Positions 6,807-13,239 of a stretch of 37,138 nucleotides of DNA are shown piece by piece. This stretch comes from a virus: the IMG/VR virus record IMGVR_UViG_3300012988_000026, positions 1 to 37,138 of that record; one strand, given 5' to 3'. The stretch's first letter is position 1. Each line of letters begins with the position of its first letter. The notes under the pieces are model-generated. The model saw nothing but the letters and a program-made list of their open reading frames with translations. It did not search any database and was not told the DNA's origin. A program made the position numbers and the translations under genes.

Positions 6807-8192
6807 TTAGGCGGCCCGCCGGGCCATTTCCACCACAGCACCCGAGGCGGTCAGGCGGTCGATATAGTCGGCCCAAACCTGCACCGCCTCGGTTCGTTCA
6901 GCCAACAGGGTTTCGCGGGCGTAGGCCGGGCCGAGCGGTTCGTCTGTGCCGTGGGCAAGTTGGAACTCCAGGCAGTCGCGGCCGATGCCACAGAACTCCC
7001 GGCACATGCTCCGGAACGTGGCGCGGAAGCCGTGGAGGGACTGGCGGCCCTTGAACCCCAGGCGGTCCAATTCATCGCGCACGCGGTCGGCCGAGAGGGG
7101 GAGGCCCTGGCCCGATTTCCATTCCTGATTCCCGAACACGAAAGGCGACACCGGCTCGCCCGCCGCGTCCTTTTCCACGTACTCCAGCACCTCCCGCAGC
7201 ACGGCCACCGCTTGACGGCAGAGCGGAACGATATGGTCATCACCGCTGATTTTCTTAGCCTTCGTGCCCTTCATTTCAGCGGCCGGGATGACCCATTGCG
7301 CCGCGTCCCAATCGATGTGCGCCCACTTCATCGCCTGCACGTTCACGGGCCGTTGCGCCACGTAGAGGGACACCAGCAGGGCCGCGCGGAGGGTCGGGTT
7401 CGGCGACGTGTTCAGGGCCTTGAAAAGCTCCACAAGCTCGCCCGGCTTGACGATGGCGGGGTGACCCTTCGTGTGCTTCGCGCGGCGCACCACAACACCC
7501 ACCGGGGCCACCGGGTCTTCCTTGCACAGGCCCACCACTTGAGCCAGGGAGAACGTTTGCGTAAGGTGGATGCGGACCACCTTCGACGCTTCGTGAATGC
7601 CCGCCGCATCCATGCGCTCGATAACGCCATAGATGTCGGCCGGGGTCACGTCCGCGCATTGCATGTCGCCGATAAACGGGTGAACGTGCTTATCCATCAT
7701 CCGAACCCACCGCGAGCCGTAGTGATCCGACCACTGATTTTTCTTGCCGCCCTTGACCCACCGCGAGGCGAGGAAGCGGTCCGCGATGTCGCGCACGGTG
7801 TTACGCGCTGCCTTGCCCGCTGCGATGCGCGCTGCCGCTTCCTCACGGTCGGCGATGTCACGGGCCAGGGCCTCCGCCTCGGCCTTCCGTACGGCCTTCG
7901 GGCACTGGCCCCGGGCGATGATGGCGCGAGCCTTCGCGGCCTCGGCCTCGGCCTCGACGATGGACACGGCGGGGTACTGACCCAGGCTCATGGAATCGCG
8001 CTTGCCCTTCGTCGGGTTCGGGAAATCGAAGCGCCAGGAATGCAGGCCGCCGGGGGTCCAATTGGCCTCCAGGTAAAGGCCCTTGCCAGCGTTCCAGCGC
8101 TTGACCGTGCCAGCACGGGCGCGGCGGATCTTGTCATCGGTGGCGCGGGGGGCCGTGGTGCGGGTCGAAACGGAGGCGGTAGCAGTGTTCAT
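6807..8192 (-). CDS. int: tyrosine integrase, P4/DUF4102 type
   Basis: Site-specific recombinase for integration and excision. The 461-aa length and layout match P4-type integrases: an N-terminal DUF4102 arm-binding domain (residues about 15-110, with SWRFDF and MSLGQYPAVSIVEAEAEA), a SAM-like core-binding region (about 130-240) and a catalytic domain (about 250-450). Catalytic residues can be read as R281 (AQRPVNVQAMKW), H320 region, H387 and R390 (HGFRATFRSM), H414 (QLAHG) and the nucleophile Y424 (PAYAR). All are present, so it should be active. The start ATG at 8192 has AAGGAAC upstream, and a candidate operator (8205-8219) overlaps the promoter region, suggesting control by the phage repressor. 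Confidence 0.95.
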   Translation of the reverse strand: MNTATASVSTRTTAPRATDDKIRRARAGTVKRWNAGKGLYLEANWTPGGLHSWRFDFPNPTKGKRDSMSLGQYPAVSIVEAEAEAAKARAIIARGQCPKAVRKAEAEALARDIADREEAAARIAAGKAARNTVRDIADRFLASRWVKGGKKNQWSDHYGSRWVRMMDKHVHPFIGDMQCADVTPADIYGVIERMDAAGIHEASKVVRIHLTQTFSLAQVVGLCKEDPVAPVGVVVRRAKHTKGHPAIVKPGELVELFKALNTSPNPTLRAALLVSLYVAQRPVNVQAMKWAHIDWDAAQWVIPAAEMKGTKAKKISGDDHIVPLCRQAVAVLREVLEYVEKDAAGEPVSPFVFGNQEWKSGQGLPLSADRVRDELDRLGFKGRQSLHGFRATFRSMCREFCGIGRDCLEFQLAHGTDEPLGPAYARETLLAERTEAVQVWADYIDRLTASGAVVEMARRAA

Positions 8193-8204
8193 CGGGGTTC
8201 CTTG

Positions 8205-8219
8205 TGACGCTTTGCGTTA
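8205..8219 (-). promoter_or_regulatory. candidate repressor operator in the int leader
   Basis: TGACGC-TTT-GCGTTA is a full copy of the TNACGC-N3-GCGTNA palindrome found at least nine more times in this window. It ends 13 bp upstream of the integrase start codon. Read on the minus strand it is followed by CACAAG, the same arrangement (operator, then a CACAAT-like -10) seen at the plus-strand cassettes. Binding here would be expected to repress int. Confidence 0.65.
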
Positions 8220-8246
8220 GACGGTGACCCGATTCTGAATGCTGAT

Positions 8247-8478
8247 TTTTGTGCTGTAAAGTGTGTGGCAACCGGGAGCACTCAGGAGCACTCGGGAGGA
8301 AAATCCGGAGCGTTATCCCTTGTGAATCAACAGGTTATGTCATGCCCGGAGCACTGTGGAGCACTCCAGAGCAAGTGTCCGGCGTTAGCCGGGATGATGC
8401 CGGGACATCGAAATTTCCTTTGTGAATCAACCACTTAGGTTTCGGGGTGGTCCCGTGTGCTGTATTTTGTGCTGTATT
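8247..8478. other. candidate attP region with integrase/Xis-type repeats
   Basis: The int upstream gap (8193-8486) has no gene and contains several ordered repeats. TGTGCTGTA occurs at 8250, 8456 and 8468, the last two 12 bp apart. TTGTGAATCAAC occurs at 8320 and 8420, exactly 100 bp apart. GGAGCACT occurs at 8275 and 8285 and again at 8348 and 8358, each pair with 10-bp period and each followed one turn later by a degenerate copy. Repeats phased to the DNA helix beside a P4-type int gene are what arm-type and core sites of an attachment region look like. The crossover core itself cannot be identified without the bacterial junctions. Confidence 0.55.
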
Positions 8479-8486
8479 CCCGCTTT

Positions 8487-8756
8487 TTACGGTTTCCAGC
8501 GCTCGCACCAATCATCGCATCGTTTTTCGTACTCCAAACGCCCCAGGCGATGACGTTGCGACAGGAGTTCGGCCGCCTCGGCCAGGGCCTCCGCTTGACC
8601 CATCACCAGCCGCACACCGCCCACGATGTCGGGCGCACCGTCCCGGACCCTCGGGCATGAGGCGCGCACCGCCTCGGGGAGCATGTCCCAGGCTTCGGCG
8701 ATGACCCATTGCAGCCGCTCCACGCGGAGAGTCGCCTCTTGCAGTTCGTGGTTCAC
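8487..8756 (-). CDS. hypothetical protein (89 aa)
   Basis: It starts at GTG 8756, overlapping the TGA of the preceding gene (GTGA), as is usual in this operon; the open frame further upstream is out of register with that coupling. The product begins VNHELQEATLRVERLQWVIAEAWDML and is helical, with a short Cys/Trp-rich tail (KRCDDWCERWKP). It is the last gene of the minus-strand accessory operon and ends just beside the repeat-rich attP candidate. No family recognised. Confidence 0.65.
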   Translation of the reverse strand: MNHELQEATLRVERLQWVIAEAWDMLPEAVRASCPRVRDGAPDIVGGVRLVMGQAEALAEAAELLSQRHRLGRLEYEKRCDDWCERWKP

Positions 8757-9001
8757 TTTGCCTCTATCGTGGGCACGGCCCGCAGTAGCGCCGCCACAGC
8801 AGAGGCCCCCACGTCGAAAAGCGCGTGAAGCTCGGGGGTTCGTTCGTCGGGTTGGATGCACTCCGTACGAAGGCGGCGGGTTTGGCTGTCCTCGACGTGA
8901 ACCCACACCGGGGCATTCGTCCAGCCGGGGCCGCTCACGTACTCGGGGACCACCGACACAACGCGTTCAAACGGCCCCAGGGCGATTGTTTTGGGCTTCA
9001 T
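8753..9001 (-). CDS. hypothetical protein (82 aa)
   Basis: Starts at ATG 9001, overlapping the preceding gene by 4 bp (ATGA), and overlaps the following gene by 4 bp. The N-terminal half is strand-rich (KTIALGPFERVVSVVPEYV, NAPVWVHVEDSQTRRLRTECIQPDE), followed by an amphipathic helix (LHALFDVGASAVAALLRAV). No membrane segment or known motif. It belongs to the run of eight short, overlapping minus-strand genes. Function unknown. Confidence 0.65.
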   Translation of the reverse strand: MKPKTIALGPFERVVSVVPEYVSGPGWTNAPVWVHVEDSQTRRLRTECIQPDERTPELHALFDVGASAVAALLRAVPTIEAK

Positions 9002-9225
9002 GGGGGGTCATTGTGGCCCACGGGCCGAACCCACTCCCACGCCCACCCGTAGCGGTCCAGGATGGCCCGCGCTTCCTCGGGCGACTTGCGCCGCATCCAT
9101 GACAGGATTGGGGCCGACTCCGTGCACCTCCAAACGCCGTCGCGCTTGACCCACACGGCCCCCGCACAGAACTTCGGAGAGGTCACGCGCAATAGCCGCT
9201 CGGGGCTTTGCATGTTGCCCGTCAT
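8998..9225 (-). CDS. small phage protein (75 aa), function unknown
   Basis: The core FCAGAVWVKRDGVWRCTESAPILSWMRRKSPEEARAILDRYGWAWEWV resembles a short ORF common in phage accessory operons: a beta-hairpin around a paired Cys/Trp region, then a helix ending in an aromatic cluster. ATG 9225 is used here; a second ATG four codons later (9213) begins MQSPERLL. The start region ATGACGGGCAACATGCAA is nearly repeated at the next two upstream genes. The downstream gene overlaps by 4 bp. No biochemical role is assigned. Confidence 0.7.
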   Translation of the reverse strand: MTGNMQSPERLLRVTSPKFCAGAVWVKRDGVWRCTESAPILSWMRRKSPEEARAILDRYGWAWEWVRPVGHNDPP

Positions 9226-9226
9226 G

Positions 9227-9565
9227 TCAATTGCCCTTCGTCATGGGCCCTTCAATTGCTCGACGCTTGACCTCTTCAACGATGATCCCGTGTCCCTTCG
9301 CGGCATCGGCCCGGCTCTCGTACCGGTACGTCAGGGGCGAGCCATCGGGCGGGAACACCATCGTTTCGTACAGGCCGCCGATGTGGGGCGTTCCTAGGAA
9401 GATGGTAGACACCGAGGTGTCCCCGATCCTCGTGTGAGCCACCGCCGAACGCTCCGCCGCCATCCATCGGGACCACTTGATCGGGTCGGGTTCCGGCACC
9501 GGCACGCCGTCGCATTCAATGAACGTCAGCCGCTCGCCGAACACCCTTTGCATGATGCCTGTCAT
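9227..9565 (-). CDS. conserved phage protein (112 aa), function unknown
   Basis: I recognise the pattern of this protein from many phages: a short N-terminal strand region (FIECDGVPVPEPDPIKWSRWM), then AERSAVAHTRIGDTSVSTIFLGTPHIGG, then LYETMVFPPDG, a Tyr-containing segment (YRYESRADAAKGHGIIVEEVKR) and a helical end. It is usually annotated as hypothetical. It is soluble, without a signal sequence. The start shares the repeated ATGAC..GC..CATGCAA motif. It lies 1 bp from its neighbour. No role can be assigned from sequence. Confidence 0.75.
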   Translation of the reverse strand: MTGIMQRVFGERLTFIECDGVPVPEPDPIKWSRWMAAERSAVAHTRIGDTSVSTIFLGTPHIGGLYETMVFPPDGSPLTYRYESRADAAKGHGIIVEEVKRRAIEGPMTKGN

Positions 9566-9566
9566 T

Positions 9567-9815
9567 TCATTCGTCCCGGCCCACGACTCCCGCCGCGTCC
9601 GCCGCGCCTCGAAGCGCCCCGGCCAGCATGTCCGCCAGTAGGTCCGTCAGCCGATCTTTCAGGCCCGAAGCTTCGACGAAGTGCGCGGGCATCAGGCAAA
9701 TAGGCGTGCCTTCGTCCGTGGGGTCATCGCGCCGAAAAACGTAATACACGATGCCGTCATCTTCGCGCCTGCTTTTCAGTTCGAAGAACACCCGATGTTG
9801 CATGGTGTCCGTCAT
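9567..9815 (-). CDS. hypothetical protein (82 aa)
   Basis: The start ATG 9815 overlaps the stop of the upstream gene (ATGA); an in-frame ATG at 9803 is the alternative, with AAGGA 12 bp upstream. The N-terminal half is strand-rich (HRVFFELKSRREDDGIVYYVFRRDD), and the C-terminal half is an Ala/Leu-rich helix (KDRLTDLLADMLAGALRGAADAAG) with an acidic end. No family recognised. The start region again carries the ATGAC...CATGCAA motif. Confidence 0.65.
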   Translation of the reverse strand: MTDTMQHRVFFELKSRREDDGIVYYVFRRDDPTDEGTPICLMPAHFVEASGLKDRLTDLLADMLAGALRGAADAAGVVGRDE

Positions 9816-10216
9816 TCCTTGCGCCCCTCGGCCAGGGCCTTCATTTGCTCCCAGGTCAGCGGCACGACCGAAGCGGATTCGATGGGCTTCGACCCCTTCA
9901 CCGCGCGTTGATGACCGGCCCACTTCACCCGCTGTTCGGGCGTCATGTCCTCCGGGCAGTATTCCCACATGAGGGCGTCAATGTGCGCTTGCCGCGAGTC
10001 CAGCCGCCCGCGCAGCTCGCTCACCTGTTCCTGTGCCGTGTCCCGTTGGACGCGTAGCAGCGTGACCGCGCGCGCGAGGTAGTGCCCGGCATCCCTGCTG
10101 CCGTCGTCCGTGGCCGCGATTTGCTCGCGCACCTCCAGCGGGAACGCCATCCAGGCGCGGTTAAAAATCTCGTTCCACTCGGGCGAGCCGTTAGGGGGAA
10201 GGTCTACGAAGTTCAT
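9812..10216 (-). CDS. hypothetical protein (134 aa)
   Basis: The frame is open upstream, but ATG 10216 coincides with the end of the next gene (its stop begins there), so this start is favoured. Residues about 1-35 contain SPEWNEIFNRAWMAFPLEVREQI; residues about 45-80 are a likely coiled coil (YLARAVTLLRVQRDTAQEQVSELRGRL); the end is basic then helical (TWEQMKALAEGRKE). No domain recognised. It sits in the middle of the accessory operon. Confidence 0.65.
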   Translation of the reverse strand: MNFVDLPPNGSPEWNEIFNRAWMAFPLEVREQIAATDDGSRDAGHYLARAVTLLRVQRDTAQEQVSELRGRLDSRQAHIDALMWEYCPEDMTPEQRVKWAGHQRAVKGSKPIESASVVPLTWEQMKALAEGRKE

Positions 10217-10572
10217 CAGCCCACCATGATTCGGGGAGGTGTCGGAATGGCCGCCTCGATGGGCCGCCACAGGTGCAGGCAAAAGGGGTGTTTGTTGACG
10301 TACTCCGAGGCCGCCGGGTGAAGCTGCATCACCACATCTTCGGGGCCCCAAAAAAGGCCCTTCACGTAGTGCATTTCCTCCCACGTCGGGCACCGGGTCG
10401 CGGTCGATACGGAGACATGCTCCCACCCCTCCCCACTGGCCGCCATGATGCGCAGCGCTAGGGGCCGTCTAGCGGTCGCCGGGAGAATGAACCACCCGCA
10501 CGTTTCATCGCCCGCCCACACGCCCGGGACGTGCTTGCGGTAGCGGTTCACCTCACCATCACATCGGAACAT
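10216..10572 (-). CDS. DUF7694-like phage protein (118 aa)
   Basis: The C-terminal half reads PTWEEMHYVKGLFWGPEDVVMQLHPAASEYVNKHPFCLHLWRP and ends with IPTPPRIMVG. This is the characteristic pattern of a small phage family that I recall as DUF7694, whose function is not established. The N-terminal half is strand-rich with a WFILPATARRPLALRIMAASGEGWEHVSVS segment. No signal or membrane segment. Recognition of the family is by eye; the stretch with YVN-HP-CLHLW is the most diagnostic part. It is coupled to its neighbours in the minus-strand operon. Confidence 0.75.
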   Translation of the reverse strand: MFRCDGEVNRYRKHVPGVWAGDETCGWFILPATARRPLALRIMAASGEGWEHVSVSTATRCPTWEEMHYVKGLFWGPEDVVMQLHPAASEYVNKHPFCLHLWRPIEAAIPTPPRIMVG

Positions 10573-10575
10573 CGT

Positions 10576-11004
10576 TCACCCCTTCGCCGCTTCCATGTGC
10601 GCGAACGCCTCGCCCATCCTGTCGGCCGCCTGCACCGCCGTGCGGGCCCGTAGAGGCACCGCCAGGGCCGCCGCCGCTTGTTCCTGCACGCGTGTGCCGG
10701 ACAGGTTCCCCAGGTCCGTGCGCCGCAGCGGGCCAAACCCCGAGATGGAAATTTTCGCTTTGCGCGCGGGGCATGGGGTCACCGACCCGTCCGGGTTCGC
10801 GTGGTTGCCGGTTTGGAATTGCCGGGCCTGCACGCGCTTAAGCAATCGCTCGCGCCATTCCTTCGGTTCGGCAATGAGTTCGCGCGCCACGCGCGAGGGG
10901 ATGCCTAGCGGGTACGTGTCGGTGCAGTCGCCCCATTCGTCCGGCTCGGTCACGCCCTGCACGGCGCGCGCGTTCGCTGGGTGTCCTAACAGGTGGTCAC
11001 GCAT
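10576..11004 (-). CDS. hypothetical protein (142 aa)
   Basis: Begins at ATG 11004, 3 bp after the previous stop. The sequence contains a tryptophan-bearing region (EPDEWGDCTDTYPLGIPSRVARELIAEPKEWRERLLKRVQARQF), then a Lys/Arg segment (PCPARKAKISISGFGPLRRTDLGNLSG), then an Ala-rich helix (VQEQAAAALAVPLRARTAVQAADRMGEAFAHMEAAKG). The basic C-terminal half could bind nucleic acid, but there is no recognisable domain. Function unknown. Confidence 0.65.
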   Translation of the reverse strand: MRDHLLGHPANARAVQGVTEPDEWGDCTDTYPLGIPSRVARELIAEPKEWRERLLKRVQARQFQTGNHANPDGSVTPCPARKAKISISGFGPLRRTDLGNLSGTRVQEQAAAALAVPLRARTAVQAADRMGEAFAHMEAAKG

Positions 11005-11007
11005 GGG

Positions 11008-11508
11008 TCAGTCCTTTTTGTTGGAGCGCATTTGCGCCACTTCCTTAAGCGCCCGTTCGGCCATCATCAGGCGCGCCCTTGCAATCTGTTCTTCCAGCAG
11101 CCGAACGTGTCGGTCCCTCGCATCGCCTCGCAGCGGTTCAGGCCAGGGCGGGGGAGACACCGCCCGAGGGGGTGGAAAGTCCGTCCAGTAGCGGGGCGAA
11201 GGTCGGGGCGGTGGTGCCGGGGGCGGGGGCGGTGGTGGAGGCGGTGGCGCGTACGTCGTGGGCCTCCCGGGGAAGTCCGGCACGGCCTCAACCCGCATCC
11301 TGTCCGCAGGTCCGTACGCGTAGCCGCTCCACCTCGCCGAACCCACGTCCGCACACAGCACCCCGGCGAAATCGAGGCATGCCATCAAGGCACCCACCCG
11401 CAATTCGTCCGCCTCCCACTCGTCACCCGCGAACCCGCGCCCCAAGCCCTCCACCTCCACGGGATCGGGCTCTAGGAACTCACTCACGGCGTTAGAGGTC
11501 CGGCGCAT
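11008..11508 (-). CDS. Pro-rich hypothetical protein (166 aa), first gene of the minus-strand operon
   Basis: First gene of the leftward accessory operon. ATG 11508 is the best start; the frame can be extended to a TTG at 11526. Residues about 1-80 are acidic and mixed, then come an uninterrupted run of ten prolines with a further short Pro block (about 86-102), and a basic coiled-coil C-terminus (RHVRLLEEQIARARLMMAERALKEVAQMRSNKKD). The poly-Pro run should demand elongation factor P. No family recognised. The gap upstream (11509-11657) is shared with the plus-strand cassette promoter and holds two operator copies, so both directions may be controlled together. Confidence 0.6.
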   Translation of the reverse strand: MRRTSNAVSEFLEPDPVEVEGLGRGFAGDEWEADELRVGALMACLDFAGVLCADVGSARWSGYAYGPADRMRVEAVPDFPGRPTTYAPPPPPPPPPPAPPPRPSPRYWTDFPPPRAVSPPPWPEPLRGDARDRHVRLLEEQIARARLMMAERALKEVAQMRSNKKD

Positions 11509-11570
11509 CCCGTGATTCCACCGCAAATTCCGGCCGATGGCAAATCTGGCTTAGTTTTCCGTGCGATAAC

Positions 11571-11624
11571 TAACGCTCTGCGTCACACAAACCGCTTGCG
11601 TTAACTAACGCTCTGCGTCACAAT
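11571..11624 (+). promoter_or_regulatory. operator pair and promoter of small-gene cassette 1
   Basis: Two identical TAACGC-TCT-GCGTCA palindromes lie at 11571-11585 and 11606-11620, 35 bp apart. Around the second is a promoter: -35 TTGCGT (11596-11601), 17-bp spacer, -10 CACAAT (11619-11624). The operator thus fills the spacer, where a bound repressor would block RNA polymerase. The shared gap also lies upstream of the minus-strand accessory operon (starting 11508). The same architecture is repeated at 12005 and 12602. Confidence 0.75.
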
Positions 11625-11657
11625 TCTTTCATCGAATCACGCAACAGGAAACGCACC

Positions 11658-11807
11658 ATGAACAGCAACGTTTACACCGCCATCGTCACCACCCCGAAGG
11701 GCAACGCCGACGCCGTGAAGATCCGCGCATCGAACAGCACCGAAGCATTCGCCATGCTGGTTCGCCTCGGCTACCGCAACCCCCGCAACATCACGAAGCA
11801 GAAGTAA
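11658..11807 (+). CDS. cassette 1, first small protein (49 aa)
   Basis: MNSNVYTAIVTTPKGNADAV begins after CAGGAAACGCACC. The protein has an N-terminal strand region, then IRASNSTEAFAMLVRLGYRNP, consistent with a small alpha/beta fold. It resembles the middle of the later 76-aa protein at 12366 (strand, then [A-T]-S-x-x-E-A helix), which suggests a common fold but is not proof. It has its own operator pair, promoter and leader. Function unknown; regulated like an early or lysogeny gene. Confidence 0.7.
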   Translation: MNSNVYTAIVTTPKGNADAVKIRASNSTEAFAMLVRLGYRNPRNITKQK

Positions 11808-11826
11808 GGCCCGGGGCTTCGGCCCC
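11808..11826 (+). promoter_or_regulatory. GC hairpin with TTCG loop between the two genes of cassette 1
   Basis: GGGGC (11813-11817), loop TTCG, GCCCC (11822-11826) lies directly after the first gene's stop. A closely similar hairpin sits at the matching place in cassette 2 (12328-12341). UUCG-capped stems are very stable in RNA. There is no T tract, so it may protect or attenuate the transcript rather than terminate it. Confidence 0.55.
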
Positions 11827-11849
11827 ACCTCCAAACCCTTTCAGGATTC

Positions 11850-12002
11850 ATGAAAATGGAAATCAAGGTTGTTCTCCACTTCGCCGACCACACCAAGGTG
11901 ACCACGGTCTACCCCGTCGCAAAGCTCGCGGACGCCCTGGCCCACTTCGCGCAATACGTCGCCGACGGCAAGCGCGCCACCATCGAACACACCGACCAAT
12001 GA
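11850..12002 (+). CDS. cassette 1, second small protein (50 aa)
   Basis: Reads MKMEIKVVLHFADHTKVTTVYPVAKLADALAHFAQYVADGKRATIEHTDQ: a beta-hairpin followed by a long amphipathic helix, soluble, no signal. The start follows CCTTTCAGGATTC, and the codon bias is strong. It is the second gene of a two-gene cassette under the operator pair at 11571. No family recognised. Confidence 0.65.
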   Translation: MKMEIKVVLHFADHTKVTTVYPVAKLADALAHFAQYVADGKRATIEHTDQ

Positions 12003-12004
12003 AC

Positions 12005-12058
12005 TAACGCAGAGCGTGAGATAAGTCTCTAGACGCTACTAACGCTCTGCGTCACAAT
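12005..12058 (+). promoter_or_regulatory. operator pair and promoter of small-gene cassette 2
   Basis: TAACGC-AGA-GCGTGA at 12005-12019 and TAACGC-TCT-GCGTCA at 12040-12054 are 35 bp apart. The promoter reads -35 TAGACG (12030-12035), 17-bp spacer, -10 CACAAT (12053-12058), with the second operator in the spacer. The first operator begins 2 bp after the cassette 1 stop codon. The leader after the -10 (ACTACATCGAC...) resembles that of cassettes 1 and 3. Confidence 0.75.
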
Positions 12059-12093
12059 AACTACATCGACACACCGCACACGGAGCCCACGAA

Positions 12094-12321
12094 ATGACCC
12101 ACCCCCAAGTTATCGAATTCGTCGCCATCGGCCACACCGCAAACGGTATCGCTCACGCGTGGATGGAACGCACCGAAGGCAAGGAAGACCGTTTTTTCAA
12201 GGACGTTCCGATGACGGTTTACAGCCACGCACTCGGCCGCGAAATCGGGCTGTCTAACGTGGTGGAAATCCCGGCCCGCGAGTACCACGAACTTTTCTCT
12301 ATCTTCGCCGCCGCCGCCTAA
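12094..12321 (+). CDS. cassette 2, first small protein (75 aa)
   Basis: MTHPQVIEFVAIGHTANGIAHAWMERTEGKEDRFFKDVPM... is a soluble, strand-rich, mildly acidic protein with a C-terminal helix (REYHELFSIFAAAA). The start is the first ATG after the shared leader (CGGAGCCCACGAA). No family recognised. It lies under its own operator pair and promoter, which suggests that its product is switched by the phage repressor. Confidence 0.7.
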   Translation: MTHPQVIEFVAIGHTANGIAHAWMERTEGKEDRFFKDVPMTVYSHALGREIGLSNVVEIPAREYHELFSIFAAAA

Positions 12322-12327
12322 CACCCC

Positions 12328-12341
12328 GGGGCCTCGACCCC
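12328..12341 (+). promoter_or_regulatory. GC hairpin between the two genes of cassette 2
   Basis: GGGG-CCTCGA-CCCC lies 6 bp after the first gene's stop codon. Together with its flanks it matches about 17 of 20 bases of the cassette 1 hairpin (CCCGGGGC..TCG.CCCC), so the two intergenic elements look like copies of one another. The T-run of a terminator is missing. Confidence 0.5.
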
Positions 12342-12365
12342 ATCACCGAACACACAGGACACACG

Positions 12366-12596
12366 ATGAACACCGCCACCGCCACGCTCCAAGCCTATCA
12401 AGTGATGACCTCGACGCCGATGCAGGGGCCGCGCGGGGGCAAGGCGAAGCCGCTGATTCAGTTCTACATCGTGACCGCCACCAGCCGCGAGGAAGCCCGG
12501 GAAATCTTCGTCGCCGAATCCGAGCCCCACCACCTAGAGGGCGTCGAAATCACAGCCGTGACCGCTTGCGGGTGCCGCGTGATGCCGGGCCGCTAA
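12366..12596 (+). CDS. cassette 2, second small protein (76 aa)
   Basis: Begins MNTATATLQAYQVMTSTPMQG and continues with a strand (FYIVTATSREEAREIFVAE) and a C-terminal Cys pair (TACGCRV). The first six codons encode MNTATA, as at the integrase start (8192), though the leaders differ. It sits after the hairpin in cassette 2. Soluble, no signal. No family recognised. Confidence 0.65.
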   Translation: MNTATATLQAYQVMTSTPMQGPRGGKAKPLIQFYIVTATSREEAREIFVAESEPHHLEGVEITAVTACGCRVMPGR

Positions 12597-12601
12597 ACAA
12601 C

Positions 12602-12655
12602 TAACGCAAAGCGTGAGTTTCGCCACAGACAGCGCTAACGCTCTGCGTCACACTA
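12602..12655 (+). promoter_or_regulatory. operator pair and promoter of small-gene cassette 3
   Basis: TAACGC-AAA-GCGTGA (12602-12616) and TAACGC-TCT-GCGTCA (12636-12650) are 34 bp apart, matching the 35-bp pairs of cassettes 1 and 2. A -35-like CAGACA followed by a 17-bp spacer gives CACACT as -10; the match is weaker than in cassettes 1 and 2. The downstream leader TCATCGAATCAACGAAC is almost the same as that of cassette 1 (TCATCGAATCACGCAAC). Confidence 0.7.
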
Positions 12656-12687
12656 GAGTCATCGAATCAACGAACGGAACCGACACC

Positions 12688-13230
12688 ATGACCACCGCAA
12701 AGACCACCGCCGCAAAGAAGCCCCGCGCTACCACCGCCCGCACGAAAAACAGCCTCATGGCCGCCGGGTCGGGCATCTACGAATGCCGCTGCTGTCACCG
12801 TCAAACCCGCGCCACTGGCAACGGGGATAACGAACACGTCACGCTGTGCGAACAGTGCTACAGCCTCGCGGGCAACGAAAACCACATGAACGACAACGGG
12901 GGCGCGCTGTACGACCGCCCGGAAGACATCCTCTATTGGATTCAAGTCATCGAAGACAAGCGGGGCGACGTGTCCGGGTGGGCCGACGTGAAGGCCGCCG
13001 CCCTGGCCGCCATGCTGCCCCCGGGGAGCTTCGAAGCCACGGACGCCCACGGCAAGGCCCATCCGAAGACCACCGCCGGGCACGCTGTCGCCCTCGTGAA
13101 GGCTTCGGGGTCCGGCCGGGTGGTGGAGTACCACGGCGCTACCGCGTGCCTCGTGTGGGCCCTCCAGGCGGGCCAATGGTGGCTTCTCGGCAAGGGCGGG
13201 GAACGCCTGCACCAGCAGGTTCCGAGCTAA
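12688..13230 (+). CDS. zinc-ribbon-like protein (180 aa), cassette 3
   Basis: The start at ATG 12688 follows ACGGAACCGACACC; the upstream extension of the frame runs through the operators and is rejected. Residues 1-30 are Lys/Thr/Ala-rich. Residues 33-57 hold CRCCHRQTR and CEQCYSL, giving C-x2-C and C-x2-C pairs like a zinc ribbon; an ECRCC...CEQCY core of this kind is widespread in plasmid and phage proteins. A possible acidic central region follows (DRPEDILYWIQVIEDKRGD), then a C-terminal strand region. Cytoplasmic, probably a regulator or DNA/RNA binder, but the role is unknown. Confidence 0.75.
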   Translation: MTTAKTTAAKKPRATTARTKNSLMAAGSGIYECRCCHRQTRATGNGDNEHVTLCEQCYSLAGNENHMNDNGGALYDRPEDILYWIQVIEDKRGDVSGWADVKAAALAAMLPPGSFEATDAHGKAHPKTTAGHAVALVKASGSGRVVEYHGATACLVWALQAGQWWLLGKGGERLHQQVPS

Positions 13231-13239
13231 GGCCAGGGC

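Noticed and set aside
6951-8207. Plus-strand ORF of 418 aa across the integrase gene
   Set aside because: It is a shadow of the integrase in GC-rich DNA: the product is full of Arg, His and Gly, and the minus-strand frame has clear integrase motifs.
8275-8375. GGAGCACT repeats as a CRISPR array
   Set aside because: The units are 8-10 bp with no spacers; they fit protein-binding sites.
6807-11657. tRNA gene as integration site
   Set aside because: No cloverleaf or tRNA 3' end was seen near int; the host junctions are not in the window.
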